A stretch of DNA of 64,000 bases. Source: Symbiodinium microadriaticum. Its lineage: Eukaryota > Sar > Dinophyceae > Suessiales > Symbiodiniaceae. Position 1 is the stretch's first letter, and each line of letters opens with the position of its first letter. A model generated the notes under the pieces. That model searched no databases. It worked only from the letters and a program-made list of their open reading frames with translations, and had not been told where the DNA came from. The stretch spans positions 141,201 through 205,200 of the forward strand of contig LSRX01000807.1 in NCBI GenBank assembly GCA_001939145.1, in the 5' to 3' direction. The position numbers were made by a program, and so were the translations under genes. Shown one piece after another: positions 40,002 through 55,000 of this stretch.

Positions 40002-43000
40002 TCGGGTTTAGGGTTTAGGGGTTTGATAATAATAGGCTCCCTGCGTAACCCCAAGCGGGAGAAAGAGCCATTGCACTTAGCAAAAAAGGCGCCGAACGCC
40101 AGAATGCGCTTTCAGGAAGCAGGGATCCGGCAGCCGCTTCCGTGCACTGCCGCTCCATGGAGCGCTCTCAGGCCCAGTTTTCCGGGGCTTCAGGGTCCAC
40201 TTGCAACCGAAAGAAGACCTCTTTTTTTGGGGTTCCTTACGATGGTTCCTTGTTTTATATAGTTCCTTTAGAAGGTAGGTCTTTTCGGTTACAAGCAGCG
40301 TTCAGGACCCTAAACCCTAAACCCTCGAAGGGAGCTTTCTTGCGTCTCCCTTCCTCCTTCAATTTGAGCTTAGGGTTTGGGGCTTAGACCAACATTCCGC
40401 AGCTTTCGCCCACCTTCGTATTTAGATTATCCATGCTGGGGAATATTTACAAGTTTCCAAACATTGAAATTCGCTATAGTTCAAAGATTATTCCCTGGTT
40501 ATAAATCATTCACCCTACTTTGGCTCGCATATGCTTTTGCATGCTACGTAGCTTCTTGGCATTCTGGTGCTAGAACTGTATATAGGCTCAGAGAGAACTC
40601 TAGTCCAAGGTATAGATACCTGTGCTGCCAGGGGAAATGTGCACAGGCGAGGAGCGTTTTATATGATTCTGAAGTCCCTCATTTGGGGATCGTAAACCCC
40701 ATGTCTTGCAAACCCTCTGAACTCTGAACCCTAAACTCCTTGACCCCTGAATCCCGAACTAGGCCCCGAATCCGGTAAAGCAAGTGAGGTGGTTTTGGTG
40801 GTTCTTGTAACTTGTAAGTATTGGTTGGAGAGTGTGTGTATTGGGCTCGCGATGGGGAGACAAGCAACGACAAACCCAACACCCCAAACCCTATACACCC
40901 TGATTAGACATCTACATCCTAAACCCTAAATCCTAAAGCCCTAAACCCCTAAACCCCTAAACCCTGAAACCCTAAACCCCTATACCCTAAACCTCTGTAA
41001 TGACGTCCTTGGTTCTCGAAGTGGCCTCGCTGCTCGTCCTCATCGATCTGCCGGTGTGCCGACAGGTGGTGGAAGGGGTGGTGTGGTGCCAGTGGAGATG
41101 GAGCAGGATGCGGCACCGGACGACCATCCAAGTGGACAGGCCTTGCAACCTCGTCGTGATGGGGGAACAGGAGATGGTGGAGACGATGGAGTGGCGCCCA
41201 CGGTGATGGAAAGTTCAACGTCTGTCCAGGTGGATGAGATGGAGACGCTACCCTGGGGAACACCAGACTTGGCCAATGGAGTGAACTTTGCGAGCCTTTT
41301 GACGGAGGCGACGGAGATGAGTGGGTCCGAAACGCACGTGGATGATGGGGCGACAACGAAGATGGGGGGCTGTGAGGTGAAGAAGTGACACGGGTGATTC
41401 TGATGTGCTGTGAAGTTGCCGGAGTGTTTTGCGACCTTGGTTTGAGGTGCTGAAAGGAGCTGCTTGCCAAAGGAGTCGACCTAGTCGTTACGACATTCCC
41501 TGCGGGAAAAAGGTCCGGTTAAAAAAAAAAAAACCTCTAAACCCCTAGACCCCTAAAGCCATAAACCCCTAAACCCCACACCGCCACGTCAGGGGNGTCC
41601 GGTTAAAAAAAAAAAAACCTCTAAACCCCTAGACCCCTAAAGCCATAAACCCCTAAACCCCACACCGCCACGTCAGGGGAGCAGCAGCGGAAGTGCTTCG
41701 AAGTGTACCCGGCCTCAGGGCCCCGGAAGGTGATCGACTCTTGGCCAAAAATGGTTTGCCATTAATGGGGTTTAGGGTGTAGGGTTTAGGGGTTTAGGGT
41801 TTTGGGGATTTTTTGGCCCAAACACAAGACCTTGATACTTGGGCTCGTGATGAGATGGACCCCCATGGAGAGAATCGCCCATATGTTATGTGCTGCAGAG
41901 TTGGAAGTTTGTGGCTTGAGCAGTAAGCATGTGCTTTTAGTGTTTGAGATGTGACGGTTCAGTGTTTGTGCCAGATCAAGCCGTTGCAGTTTCTTGCGAC
42001 TCTGGGAAGCCCCCTTCTGACCGGCGGCTAGAGGACAAGGGGCCATTCAAACAGGTTTGAAACCCAAAATCCCGAAATGAGGGCAGTGGCCGTTCCCAGC
42101 AACCTTACACGAATCCATTTTCTGAGTGTTGTCGCCGAGCTCAGCCGGCATACCTCCTATGCGAGTGTGGGCGTTTGTATGTGTAGAGCTATGCAGCCGT
42201 CAACCGGAATCCGCTTAAAGGGTCAAAGCACTGACTAAGTAGTTGATGAGGACTTCGATACCCTAAACCCCACATCCTAAACAGTGGCATCTGGAACTTT
42301 TGCAAGTATGAAAAGCCTTGCTTCGGGCAAGCTTCTACTCGCGAAGTCTTCTCAGCACAGCTTGGGAGTGCACGCTGTACCGCGCTTTGGCACCGTCGCC
42401 GAATTTTCCAAGCGTCCTCCGAAAACGTCGCATCCTTCGACCTGTTGTGGGCGAATGCGACTTCGCCAGGGTTGATGTTAAAGAATTTATTAATACAAAC
42501 AAAGCCATATTGACTAGTATAGATCCCTGTTGCGGTAACTTAGAATATAGGTTCCCGAACGAGACCTTGGCGGGGTTCAGTGTGCCCTTCTGTTCAGGTG
42601 GCCACCAACGTTGCTGAGACCTCCGTAACCTTGCCCGTGCCTGAGGAAATTCTTCGGCTCCACGTGGCCGGCTGGTGCAAACTTGATAGTTGAGTACCTT
42701 AAGCTACCATAACCTACTTTTTGTAGGTTCTTATTGTAAACCCGAGTACAGAATTTTTAGGGACCGACCCTACCAAAAAAATAGGTTTTGGTAGCTCAAG
42801 GTAGGTGCCCTGATAAACCTCTTGCCGTAGATGTTAGTGCATATCTCTGCGTCTAGATGGCCATCTTTAAAGGATCGGACTCTTCCATGGCAGAGGGGTG
42901 CAAGATTCTTTGAGAATTTACAGGTCTAAACCCCAACACCCTATACCCTAAAGCTCTAAACCCTAAACTTTGCCCTACAAAGGGCCATTACACTATAAAA

Positions 43001-46000
43001 AAACTTTGCCCTAAACCCATGCCCCCCTGAAGCTGTCATCATGTCAGGGTTGCAAGGCAGGGTCTGCGGGGTTTAGGCTTTGGGGTTTGACTTGCTTCCA
43101 GGCTCACAGACTGAAGTAAGTAGGCCATAGATAATTCAAAGACCTGAAATTATGCATAGGGACCCTAGTAACGTATAGAGGCATAGGTTTTCTACCTGGG
43201 GTTGCCATGCTTGGATGTAGAACCTACTTACTAGGCACTAGGTCTCCGGGTCCCCAGGGTAGTTCGGGCCCCTTAGCATTCAGTGCGCAGGCTGCCACCA
43301 CACAAGGAAGCTCTCCCATAAACTAATCATGCAAGGACATGAAATGCTAGAACATGGTTCTTGGGGGTAAAAACTCTACCGTGATCTGGGTTATCCTAGT
43401 TACCGCCCTACTCATCTTCTGAGCCCCTTGATCATATCTGCCATCAAGTAGGCCAGGCACTGTCTCCAGACTCTAAATGCCAACACCAAAAACAAACCAT
43501 CGGGAGTATTAAATATAAGATGTTTTCTCCAGTTTCCGATACTTGGGGGTGGTTTGAATGCGGTTTGGGGTTGAGGTTTAGGGCATCGGGTTCAAGGTCT
43601 ATAATGTATGGGGGGGGGTTACTGGTTGGGGCTTAGTTCTTAAGGGATCTTCACTAGGAGCCTTACAAGTGAGGGTTTGGGAAGTTTATAGTTTGGGGAC
43701 AGTAAGGGGCTTTGATATGGAATCCTAACTAGTAGGGACTTCCTGTGCTAGAAGCACTCGCGGAATAGGGCAACGCAGACCCCCGGATGAACTTTCCTTC
43801 AGGACCTTCGTGGTTGGATCCCTGTTTTCAACCCTGTTAAGATACTCAAGGGGGATTTTATAAATCAGGGGTCTACATGCAACCTTCTCAGGCCCGACGT
43901 CACGATCGCAGCCCGGCAGATTCGAGCTTCAACGGGTTTTCGGATCACTCTTTTTTTAGTGAGTTACAGTAAGATGACTGACTCCACACACCCTGAACCC
44001 CGAAATTTAAGGTTGTGCAATCGGCGTTTAGGGGTGATTTGAGGGTTCACGGATTCGGGGCCTAGCTAGGGTCTATTTCAATCTTCCTGGCTCAGGATGA
44101 ATCGTTGGAGAGAGGAACCGAATGAAGCCGAAGCCGTGTGGTTGCCGTATTGCCTCCTGAATAAGATCTCTAGTACACTGCAGCAAAACTTAGCCTGTTC
44201 TAGTACGTCTTGTAGACCGAAGCCCCAACCCCATTACGCTAAACCTTGTGGAGCACAGGTCATCGACACTTGCCGCGAGCGTCGACTGACGAGAGATCAT
44301 GGGCACACCACCCTGGCACCTGCCTTGCTGGAGCGGTTCTGTGCCAAGGACTCCAGCAAACAGAAAGGGCCAAGGATTGAAATCAAGACGGCTGTCGAGT
44401 GTTAGGGCTCCGTCACCACGGAATACACCGGGCATGACAGATATTTTATTATATTATACTATACTATATTATACAACTATACTATTATTTTTTATTTTTT
44501 TACATTATATAAGGGTCTTTACCGGGCCAGGGTGGCCGACTGTTTTGGGGGCCTTGGAGCGCGCCAGGTGGAGTCGACGTTGAGAACTCGGGGCCTCAGC
44601 AAGATCTAGGGGTGCTTGCGGGTCACTTGGAGGTTCATGGGTAGTTATAAACATGGGTGTATAAGTAGGCTAACTATATTTAGTCCCCATATTAGGGGAC
44701 TTGTAATTATGACCCTATTTATAACTACCCATGAGCCTCCAAGCAACCCCCAACCAGGACTCTCTGAAGCAGCGCAAGGGTCGTGCTGGCCGCGTGCAGC
44801 GAGGACTTTGCTTCCGGCTGCTTCCGCGTCGCCCGGCTTCGATGATTCGATGTGTGGGAGTTTGGCGGTGGTTCAGCTTGAGGGGAATGACGGTTTGGGC
44901 GTTTAGGGTGTGTGTGTGTGTGTGCAAGAGCTATGCATGACACAATGCAAAAGTCTGGCTGTGCATTTGAGCCGTGGGTTTTGAACGACTCCTTGGCGTT
45001 CGAAGTCTTGGGATGGCCTAGCTGCTGCCAGTCCGGAGATGCCGGATCCATGCAAATGGCTCGAGCTCAACAGAGTCTGGGTTTCCTAGAGTTGCCAGAA
45101 GGGCCAAGCGCCAAGAGAGTTTAGGGTTTATGCATTACCTGGAAGGATGGTTCGCTAGGGGTGTCGTCTGAGAGGCTGTTAATAGAAGGTAGAGTGGACA
45201 AAACCTTTCGCATGGCAAGCTTCTCTGTAATTCCACTGGAGCAAGATGACGACCCCTTAACGCCAATATCTACGCCAGGAATAGAACAAAAAAACATATC
45301 ATAGTAATGCTAGATGGGCAAAGGGGTTTATGTTGTGTCAGCACAAGTCGCAAGAAGCAGGTGCTGCATGCGTTCGTTCGGGGTTGCATGGTCGGGTCCC
45401 TGAAGTTTTGCAGCTATCTGGAACCACAGGGTTTACAAATCCCAAGGGCTCTGTAGCTCTTAAGCATCAAGCCTCATTTAACCAACGTTTTGTCACATGT
45501 TGTCGCCACGGTCCCGCTATTTGTCTTCCTTTGCCAGCTCGGTCTGTTGATGGTAGGCATGCATCTACAATGAGTTTGTGAGGGGTTTAGGGTTTAGGGT
45601 GAACATTTCTTGGAATTTGGTTGTCTTGCTTCGTCGTTATCTAGGGTTGTAGGGTCCTTCCCCGAGCCCGGAACCCTAAACCCTAAACCCCTCATCATCT
45701 TGTGCAAGGCAGGGACTACGTGGCCCGACTGAAGCAGTTTCCAGGGCCCTGCGGAAGGTGTCCGCCAGGTTGTTGGGGTTCGGTCATAGATACGCTCTCT
45801 TTCTTTCAGAAATGTAAACACTAAACATAATGGGGAAAAAGTTATCTTTTCCCCATTATGTTTAGTGCTCTCTTTCTTTCAGAAATGTAAACCGAAAGCC
45901 CTAAATCACCTCTGCCACAGGGCTTGAAAGGTGGGATGGAGGACGTAGAGGGGCTTGAGAAGATGATTAGGATAGCCTTTTGGCGTACATTCTGCTATAG

Positions 46001-49000
46001 ACCATAAGTGCGATACAGGTATACTCGTTCTTAATATTTCGAGCCCCTATCGTAGGTGGCAGGGGAAATTCCACTACGATTCATCTGGGATCCTGATTCG
46101 TTCGTGACCAGCGTGATCCCACATTATGCGCCCTAATGTAGAAGCCGAAATCATCACCATTATCATTGTTCCTTATTGTTGTTATGAAGGAGCCCAAACA
46201 GCGATTCTATTTATCAACAACCATGGAGCCCATCGTGGTCGGCAGAGATTTTCTCTAAGCCTCTAAGCACACTGCGTTATAGTTGCGCATAAGTCCTGCA
46301 CCCCAAACCTGACATTAAGCAGTCGGAGTCTGAGCACCGAAGCCTGATATCGGGCATTTTACAGGATGTGGGTGCTTTGTTGATTTCACTGCTGCAAACG
46401 ACCTTGATTCCGCGGTGATCTTTTATCACCGCCAAGTACTCTACCTCATACCACCACCTACTGACACAAATTGCACCGTTGTCTTGCATCCACCGCTGCT
46501 GCCAGTACTCCCGTCGCCAGATTGACGGTCGTTGATTTTGGGGTCCTCCTTGTTCTCAGGGTTTACCTGGATGGTTTCCTTCAGTCGGGGGACCCGCTTC
46601 GTGAACAAGGATCCTCGTGTTGGAGGTTCTTGCTTCGGTTCCCTCATGTTTCTAACCCCCGCCCCTCCACTACGGCAATTTTGGACAAGGTCTCAGGTGC
46701 CGAAGGTCCCAGCCATCGAACGCTCGATTGTTCTTCAACATCCATTAACAATCAGCCGTAGGCATCGGCGTTCCGAGTGCCCCGAACCGAATATAGAAGC
46801 CTGAAGAATTTCCAGCATGATTCCCGAGCATTCCATATTAGACACACACACACGCCCTCACATACAGTAGAGGCAAAGGCCCTGAGATTACATCCCAACC
46901 CGAAAACCGAAAAACCCTGAGCACTTAGCACAAAAATAGCTGGAAGCTGCCGACGGAAAAAAGGCCCCGAAGAGTTAGGATCTCGGTTCGAAAGTCTAAA
47001 GATCCCCACTTAAACCCTAAACCCCTCAACCCCTAAACCCTGAACCCCTAAAGTTTAGGGTGTATTTAAACCTTAAACCCCTAAACCCTGAACCCCTAAA
47101 CCCCTAAAGTTTAGGGTGTTAAACGAACCAGAAGAGAAGCCAAAAGGAGAGGCTCCCTGAGAGCACGGCCCCGGAAATCGAGTCGCTGCCTTTGGAGACT
47201 TTGGTGCTTCAGGCTGGGGCCGGGGGATGTTTTGGCATATCCGATTTAGGGTTTAGGATTTAGGGTTTAGGGTTTGGGGATGTTGAATCGAGTCTGGGGA
47301 GGGCTTGGAAGGCGTATGGCAAGAGTTTTACATGGTATATCAGGTATATCATCCGATTTAGGGCTTAGGGTTTAGGGTTCAGTGGGGCTTGTGGAGTTTG
47401 GTTTCATCAGCGCGAACTTAGGGAAGCCTAGTGTTTGAGTCCTGGTGCGGAGGGCCTGATGATAGCATTTAGTGCGGGTGGGTGTGGTGGAATGGTGTGG
47501 TTGTTTGCACTAGGGGGTGGTGATGCGAATGTGAAGGTTACCAGGTTGTTCTGGTCTTTCAGGCCACGCGCTGCTACTACTCCTTACAATTACAATCCCT
47601 GCCCCATTCTCAATACCACAGACAGTAGATACGTCCATGGTCCCCCAGATTCCCAAGGCCCCAAACCCAAATCCCTAAGCAACAATATCTGAACCGAACA
47701 TCTCCTCACTCCCACCCCGACCTAGAAAGAACTCTAATCTTTGTAGGCTGCACTAAACCGCTAACAATCCACTCAATTTCAAGCAGCAAACCTTCTTCAG
47801 CTTTGTGGGAGGTGAGGGCGGCCGGCTTTCAACCCACCCAGCCTCTCGTGCTAGAGGGCCCCTACTATGGGGATGTCTCAAAACTACGGTGGTCCCTCTG
47901 TTGGGAGCCCGTGTCACGGCTTAGGGCTTAACTAGGATCTCAGTATGTCCTAGTTCTCTATGGTTCTACATCGGGGGAACCTATCTTGAGGTATATGCCT
48001 CGCCTGCAGTAACCCAGTCTGTGGGCAAGTAGGCTTCTAGCGCCGAAGGTTCAATCACCTCAAGCATCGCTCGGTAAGTTCAGGGAACGTTCCTTGCTTG
48101 AGCTCTTAGAGATCATTAAACCCCCAAGTTCTTGGTTTCTTGAGACCATGGCCCTTTTGCTTAATCGAGCTCTCTTTGCAATCAGGCTCTAGCTCGAAAG
48201 ACGCTCGCTTTTTTCGGGAATATTGGTGAGTTTCAGAAGTTTTTTGAACCTCCCCTACCTCTCAGAAGTTTCTGGAGAGAAATTAAATGATAATCAAACC
48301 TTATAATAACTCCCGGTACAGCCCAACACAGTCCTCCTCAAGCTTATGTCAAAGCCTAAAGAACCCGACAAACTCTTAGAAAGCCTTCGTCTAAACTCCT
48401 ACGAAATCCAAGGTACACCCCTCTAAACTCCCAACGAGCCCATTAATTATACCTCCCTTATAAACCTCGCCCATCCCAACATCGTCAACCCTAAACCGCC
48501 AAACAAAAAACTAACAAGAACAGTAATCCCAATACCCTAATATAACCCCTATATGCCCCTTATAACTATATAGTCTCATATAGCCCCTATAGAACCCCAA
48601 GGGTCCCTTTAAGAGGGTTTAGGGTGTAGGAGAGCCCTAAGGAATGCCTCCGAGGTTCCTCGCCAACGCGCCGAGCCCCCCTGCTGCCGAAGTGGTGCGC
48701 GCAGCGGAGGCGGCCCACGTCTCCCACCGTCTTTAACTCTAAGGTTTTAGGGTTTAGGGGTTTAGGGTTCTAGGGGATCTGCAACACTTGCTTTAAGGGT
48801 ATATATGATTATGATGTAGGTAAGGGCTTTGTATGTTCTACTATATGTATACCAAGGCCCCTAAGGCATGTTTTTATACAACATGGAATTTACACAAGGG
48901 TTTAGGGTTCAGGGAAGTTCAGGGGGCGTTGGGCTTGGGCGTTGCGGCTTAAGAAGGGTTCTGGGGTTAGTATAAGGGCTTTAGAGTCGGTTTGAAGCGC

Positions 49001-52000
49001 CAAATCCTAACCCCAAGCCCCCAAACCCTGCTTCGAGGATTGGCCAACGTGGTAAGTAGTCAGTAGATTGTCAGTGGTACTTACAAATACCCTCATAATA
49101 CGCATAGCCTTACCTATATACCTATATCTATATATATATATATATATATACATAATATCATATATATCATTTAATCTTTATATATATAGGCCTTACCGAA
49201 GCCTTAATCTCCTAAACCCTAAACGCGAGGGCAGTTGCTGTGGGTCCGTGCCGGCACCGTGCGAGCGTGCGAGTCGGCAACCCTAAAAACCCAAACCCGT
49301 CCGAGCGTGAGCGCCGAAACCCAAAGCCTACATGGGGGCTTCCAAAAATAGTGGATTTTAATAAATAGTAGGATACTTATTATAAGGACCCCAAAAGACC
49401 CCAAAATAAGGTACCCTAATTTTCGGAAAGTCCTATTTGGAGCCAAGGTTTGCTGTACCTTCNAGGGATTTCGTGCCTGAAAAATCCCCCCCCCCCCCAG
49501 TAGCTTCGTGAATAGTAGGATATTTATTATAAGGACCCCAAAAGACCCCAAAATAAGGTACCCTAATTTTCGGAAAGTCCTATTTGGAGCCAAGGTTTGC
49601 TGTACCTTCCGACCCCGAACCAACCCCGCCTGCAGAGCCCGAGCTGCGAGGGTCCAAACCCTAAACCCCTTAAACCCGAAGCCCTAAACATACCCTGCAA
49701 TGCGGGCTCGTCCAAGCTATGTAGGAGGGAAAAAAAGCCCTAAACCCCAATCCCTTTAAGCTTTTTTGCCTCACCGTAAGCTTGCAAAACTTCCTTCCGG
49801 GAGCCGCTCAGAGCTGTCAGGCTGCCCTGGGCCAGCTGGGTGCCCCACGGCAGCGGAAGACCTGCAGAGAGTTGATCATATAGGGACCTTAGCAGTCAGA
49901 GCAGGGTTCCTTGAAAGTGCTCCCTTAAGGGATCCATCTAAGGGTTTAGGGTTTAGGGTTTATGGTTAGAAGCTAGTGGCTCTATGATTTTCAATGCGCC
50001 TTACGACTTAGATATCGGGCCTGGAGGTCGAATATGGTACTAGAGGACTAGCAAGGACCTGTGAGGAGTATGCTGCTCCAAAATCGTGAAGGCAACTGTA
50101 GCAGGGGTTAGTGTACCTTTTCAGGAAAATGTGTTGGGTGGTGTCTTGCACTGCACGAGGCTAGAGCCTGGTCATGTGCTGTAGGACCCCATGCGCCTTT
50201 AGGGTTTAGGGGTTTAGGGCTTAGGGGTAAATAGCAAGCTTTTCCTTTTGTTCGTGGCTCCAGTTTGGAGCCTTGCAGCTGTACTGCTTTGATGCTTTCG
50301 GTAACTAGGCCATAAATGTTCTTTTCGCAAACCTTGCAGATCCTTGTGCGCGAACCTTACTCCAGCTGCAACTAAAGGCCTCTACTTGGAGGTTCACGGG
50401 TAGTTATAAGTGGGGTTATAAGTAAGGTAACTATAGTTATAGCCCATATTCGGGGACTCATGATCCCCCTTTTTACTACCCGTGAACCTCCAAGTAGAGT
50501 TTCCCTTTGAGGCCTTGAAAGCAGAAGCTTCCGAGACAGAAGGCCTGGCGCTCGTCGAGAGCTGGGCCTTCATCGGGTTTAGATGCCCAGAGAGCCCAAT
50601 ACCCCTGAATTAAGGAATATACCTTAAATCATAATATTATTAAGGCCCCTATAATTTAAGGTATAGTCCTTATTTACGGGGTATTGGGCTCTTTGGATGT
50701 TTGAGGTTCGGGGTGTTAAAATGTTCGGCTGTTTTGGAGTCTGGGGGGTTCAGGACTTGATATGTATTGTTTGGGATGAGCGGATTCTTCAGCACAGCGA
50801 GACTGTTTGCGGCTTCCTCGCTTGAGAATCGGTTGTTGGTGGTCTATGAAGTGATTAATCCAGGAGTCCCTGAATTCCCTGACAGTTTAGACGATGGCTG
50901 AGCACTTACTTTGGGGTCTCGAACCCCCAAGCCCTCGGATGCCGGGAAAAAACATGAAGCTTGTTCGTTGAGTTCTTCCGCCCTGCTCAAGGGCTGAAAG
51001 GTAACGATTCCAGCATGACAGGGCTTGAATGTTGCAGTTGTAGTAAGTTGTAGTAGCCTCCTTTGAAGAACAGTTTCGGGGTTTCAAATTTCGGACTTAA
51101 GTGATAGCATAAACAGTAGCAGGGCTGTGGGTGCGAGCGTTTAGTTGCCACTGCTTTCGGTATTCGTCCTTACTAGGTAGGAGGGAGAAAATCCCAAAAA
51201 TGGCCTTAAGCTTGAAGTGCAAGCTCGCTGCGTGCTTTGCCTCCGTCAGGGCCCCAAGCTTCGCTTACCGCCCTGGGCCGGCACCTGGCCTCTCGGCGGC
51301 CTGTGTCATCGTATATCTGCAATAGTCCTTTAGAAATGTGGAGTACGTATATGCGTGATTGGGTGTGTGCGTATGTAGTATGTCCAAAAACTTGCTGCCT
51401 AAACACACATTCATCGACGATGCTTGCATACATGCGTGCATACATTGAGATGTGAGTATCCATCTATATATATATATATATATGACCAGGAAAAGTTCTG
51501 CAATGCGTACTCCTAACTGTAGAAGTCGTTGCTTCCGCCTTCCGGAGGCAGCAGCATTTTTGGGGGGGTCGTTGCGTTTGCGTGTCACACCGGTGTTTCA
51601 CATGTTATGCTATAACGTGCTATATCTTTACTTATTTGCCCCTAGTTGTCGTGAAATGGCAGGCGCTTTGGGTTTGTATGGCAGTATGTACTACTACCAA
51701 TCCTAGTACTACGAGTACAACTACGACGACGACGACGACGGCGACTCCCACTACTACTACCGTCAGCATGCTGAGTCGCATCGATTTCGCATAGATCCTT
51801 GCAGAGCTTGCGGGGAAGCTTCGGGGAGAGTCGCATCAACTCTTCTTAAATCCACGCCAGTATGTTCCCCATGAGTCGCTGAGCTTGGCGAACGTCATCG
51901 TGCTAAGACGCTTCCACAGCACAGATCTTTGATGTTTACAGCATGGGCCATGGCCTTCCTATGTAGATTTCGGGTATCGCCAAGTTATCTCTAGTTTATC

Positions 52001-55000
52001 TCGAGAATACCAAAAGCTTCCCAGATCTTTATAACGCCTAAACACTTGAGATGCCCGACGGAATAATCTGTTGCATTGCTCTCTCGCGGCCGCTGTTCAA
52101 GGCGTAAGCACTTGAAATGTGGGACGGAATGATCTGTTGCATAGCTCTCTCTCGGGACCGCTGTTCAAGGCGTCAATGATCTGTTTCATAGCTCTCCGCT
52201 GTTCAAGCTGCAAACAGGTGATTGCAGGGACCCTGCCGCGACTCGACCCTTCCTTGCGCTCTGTGCCAGGGGGATTCGTACACGGAAACAAGAATGCAAA
52301 GACTTTAGCGCTTCAGAGTACTTACTAAACAAGGAGAACATTGTCAGGAACACCGCTTTCGAACAATGGGTACCATGATGGGTCGGCGGAGAAAAGACAG
52401 CGCAAGACCGGCACCAATCACACAGCGATGAGAATTCGCAAGGAGAAGATGTAACAACATTCATTTAACTAGTAAGCACCGTAGAAAGACGGTAAGACTC
52501 GGAAACTTGACTTGAACAAGTCTGATTTGCGCTGTCTAGCAATAAGGTTTGATGATGATGGTCATGAAGACGAACCTTGTGGCCCTGACTATAATGATGG
52601 TGCTTCAGCATACGCAAAACACAAGCATGTCCTATGCACTCTCACTCATTTAAAATTTAAAGAGCTCGGTGGGCTGGCGTTGTCCTTCAACGTAGGCCGT
52701 TGACAACAAACTCCGCTTCTTCCAGGACGCTACCACTCAGGGGTCCACACCAGCTTTTCAACCCGTAAAGTTTTCATGGGGACAATCCGGAAAGCCATCT
52801 CGTGCTACCGGAGCACCAGGACCCAACCCTCTGCTCAGAAATAGAAACTCCAAGAAGCGCGGCCAAGGAGTCTTTTGGGAATACATGCGATCATTTTTCC
52901 TGGTAACTTCCGGCCCTCGGAGGGGGGCTGCTGTTACGCTCAGGCAGCGCTGCCTTGTGACGTGCGCGTGGGCAGGCGCAGATGGGTGGTGCTGCTGTTC
53001 GGAGTTCGCACTGCAAAAAGAGTTGATGAGTTCTTGATCGGTGGCACTTTGGGAAACTTTAAAATTTCTCTTACGGTTCTTACAGAGGCACCTATTCCTT
53101 TGTTCTGGTGTTCTATGGGCACTATATCAAATGCTAGGCAAATCTCCGTTACAGTAGGTGTTCCGTTGGAAAAACAGGGGCGTTACGTCTACCTGCATTG
53201 TTCCCTTGTGGCATTTGTCACTGCAGGATGGAACTGCCTTCCTTTAAACATCCCATGCCGGATTTCCTAATTCTAAGCCCCAAGCCGCAGCCCCCGGTTA
53301 CTAACCCTTGAGTATTTTTCGACAGCCCCCTCGCAACGACCGTTGGCAAGCCGAAAACTGCCGCCGGAACAGTAACCCTCAGTTCGAACTACCCCGGAGG
53401 CTCGTCGTGCTGGGCGCCTTTTTGGGACTCTTGGTCGCGGTTTAGATCTTGCGCTGTCCGGAAGGACCAGGACATGCGGTAACTATGTTGTAGATCGGGT
53501 AATGTAATATAAGTAGTTGAAGCTCCAATCTCGGATCAGGGCTTAGAATGGTTTACGGTGCCCGGCATGCTCCTCCTGACAGAGGCCTGCGCACGGGGTT
53601 TCGGGTCAGCACGGCTGCATATGGTTGTTATGTCTTTTCATGTGTCCTTACCAGAAAAGTATGTACGTTGAAGGATGATTTCTCAGGGTGTTGGAAGAAC
53701 GAGCTACCTTTCAACGGCTGGGTCCCTAGACCCTAAACCCCGATTGCGTGCTAAATTTGCTAGCTCGTCAGGGCTGCGGTTCTGGTGGTTTTGGTCGGAA
53801 AGCTGCGTTTCATTGGTGTTGGACCGGGGAGGTGGCTTAGGTCCTGAGGGGTGAGCAGAACTCAAGAAGCTTCAAATGCCCATGCCGCGCTCAGATGTTC
53901 CCACACCAGCCCGGTTTGCGCAACGCTTCGCTAGCTGTAATGTGGGCTCTGCGGTTCTGGTCGTCGTTACAATGTTCGAGAACGACTGAGGACTGATGTT
54001 GCTCGGGAGGGCTAAAAGCCGAGACCCTCTAGCTCGAAAAGCGAAATCTCAGGCGTCGCCTCTGCTACGTGCGGCATCGCAGGATGGCTTTCCGTCCGCT
54101 CGCCCATGCCAAAGGTGGCCCGGACATGAATTAAACTTCACGACGGCCGTGCGGTGCTCTCTGAAACTGTAAAGTTCCATGGAGCTTTGCTGAAGGGTGT
54201 AGTGACGTAGTGCAGGGCAGTTCCCTGCTCGGAAAGGTTAGAGGGTTTGTATGGCTTCCGCATTGTTAATTCTTGTTATTCGCACCGTACCTACAACTCA
54301 CACCTGCAGCATCCCATTAGGTGTTCAAGGCAGGAGCAGCGATGTGGGAAGCGACTGCTAAAAGCACATGTAGTCAGCGTGGTCGTCATCATATGCACGT
54401 GCACAATCTTAGACCCTACACCTCAAGCTTAATGCGTTTCTGTTGGCGAGCATGAGCAGACCGGGAATACTAATTCGTGGCCTTTTCGATCTTTTTGGAA
54501 CCTAAATCTTGATTGACCGAGCCCAAACTCCTACCTCTCGCTCAAAGCAGGCCTGGGCACAGGCAGATGTACCAGAATCCTGAAATCCCTACTGAAAAGC
54601 AAGCCTCACAAGATGGAAGCCTTCAACCCTTAAGAAACCCCCCTTGAACCTCAGAACCTCCCTCACAGCCTTCGCGCTTTTTTGAGGCCTTCAAAGCGAG
54701 TCAAGAGGCGGCTCGCCAGGCCCTCCGAGCGAAGGCCGGACCAGTTCTTTCTGTTGTATTCATGGATGTTTTACTCGGGTGTTATTTCTAGGTTTCTTGT
54801 TGGGGTTCTGTCGGTTTCTTCTTGGGCTTCTTTTTGGTTTCTTCTTGGGGTTCTTGTGGCTTCTTCTCGGGGCTCTTTAGGGGTTCTTCAAGGTTCTTGT
54901 GATGAGCTCAAGGTCGGTGTATGGAGGGTCCCCTTTTTAAAGAAAGAAGGTAAAAACATGCATGTTGCCAAACGGCACGGAGTGCATCTCGGGGCCCTTA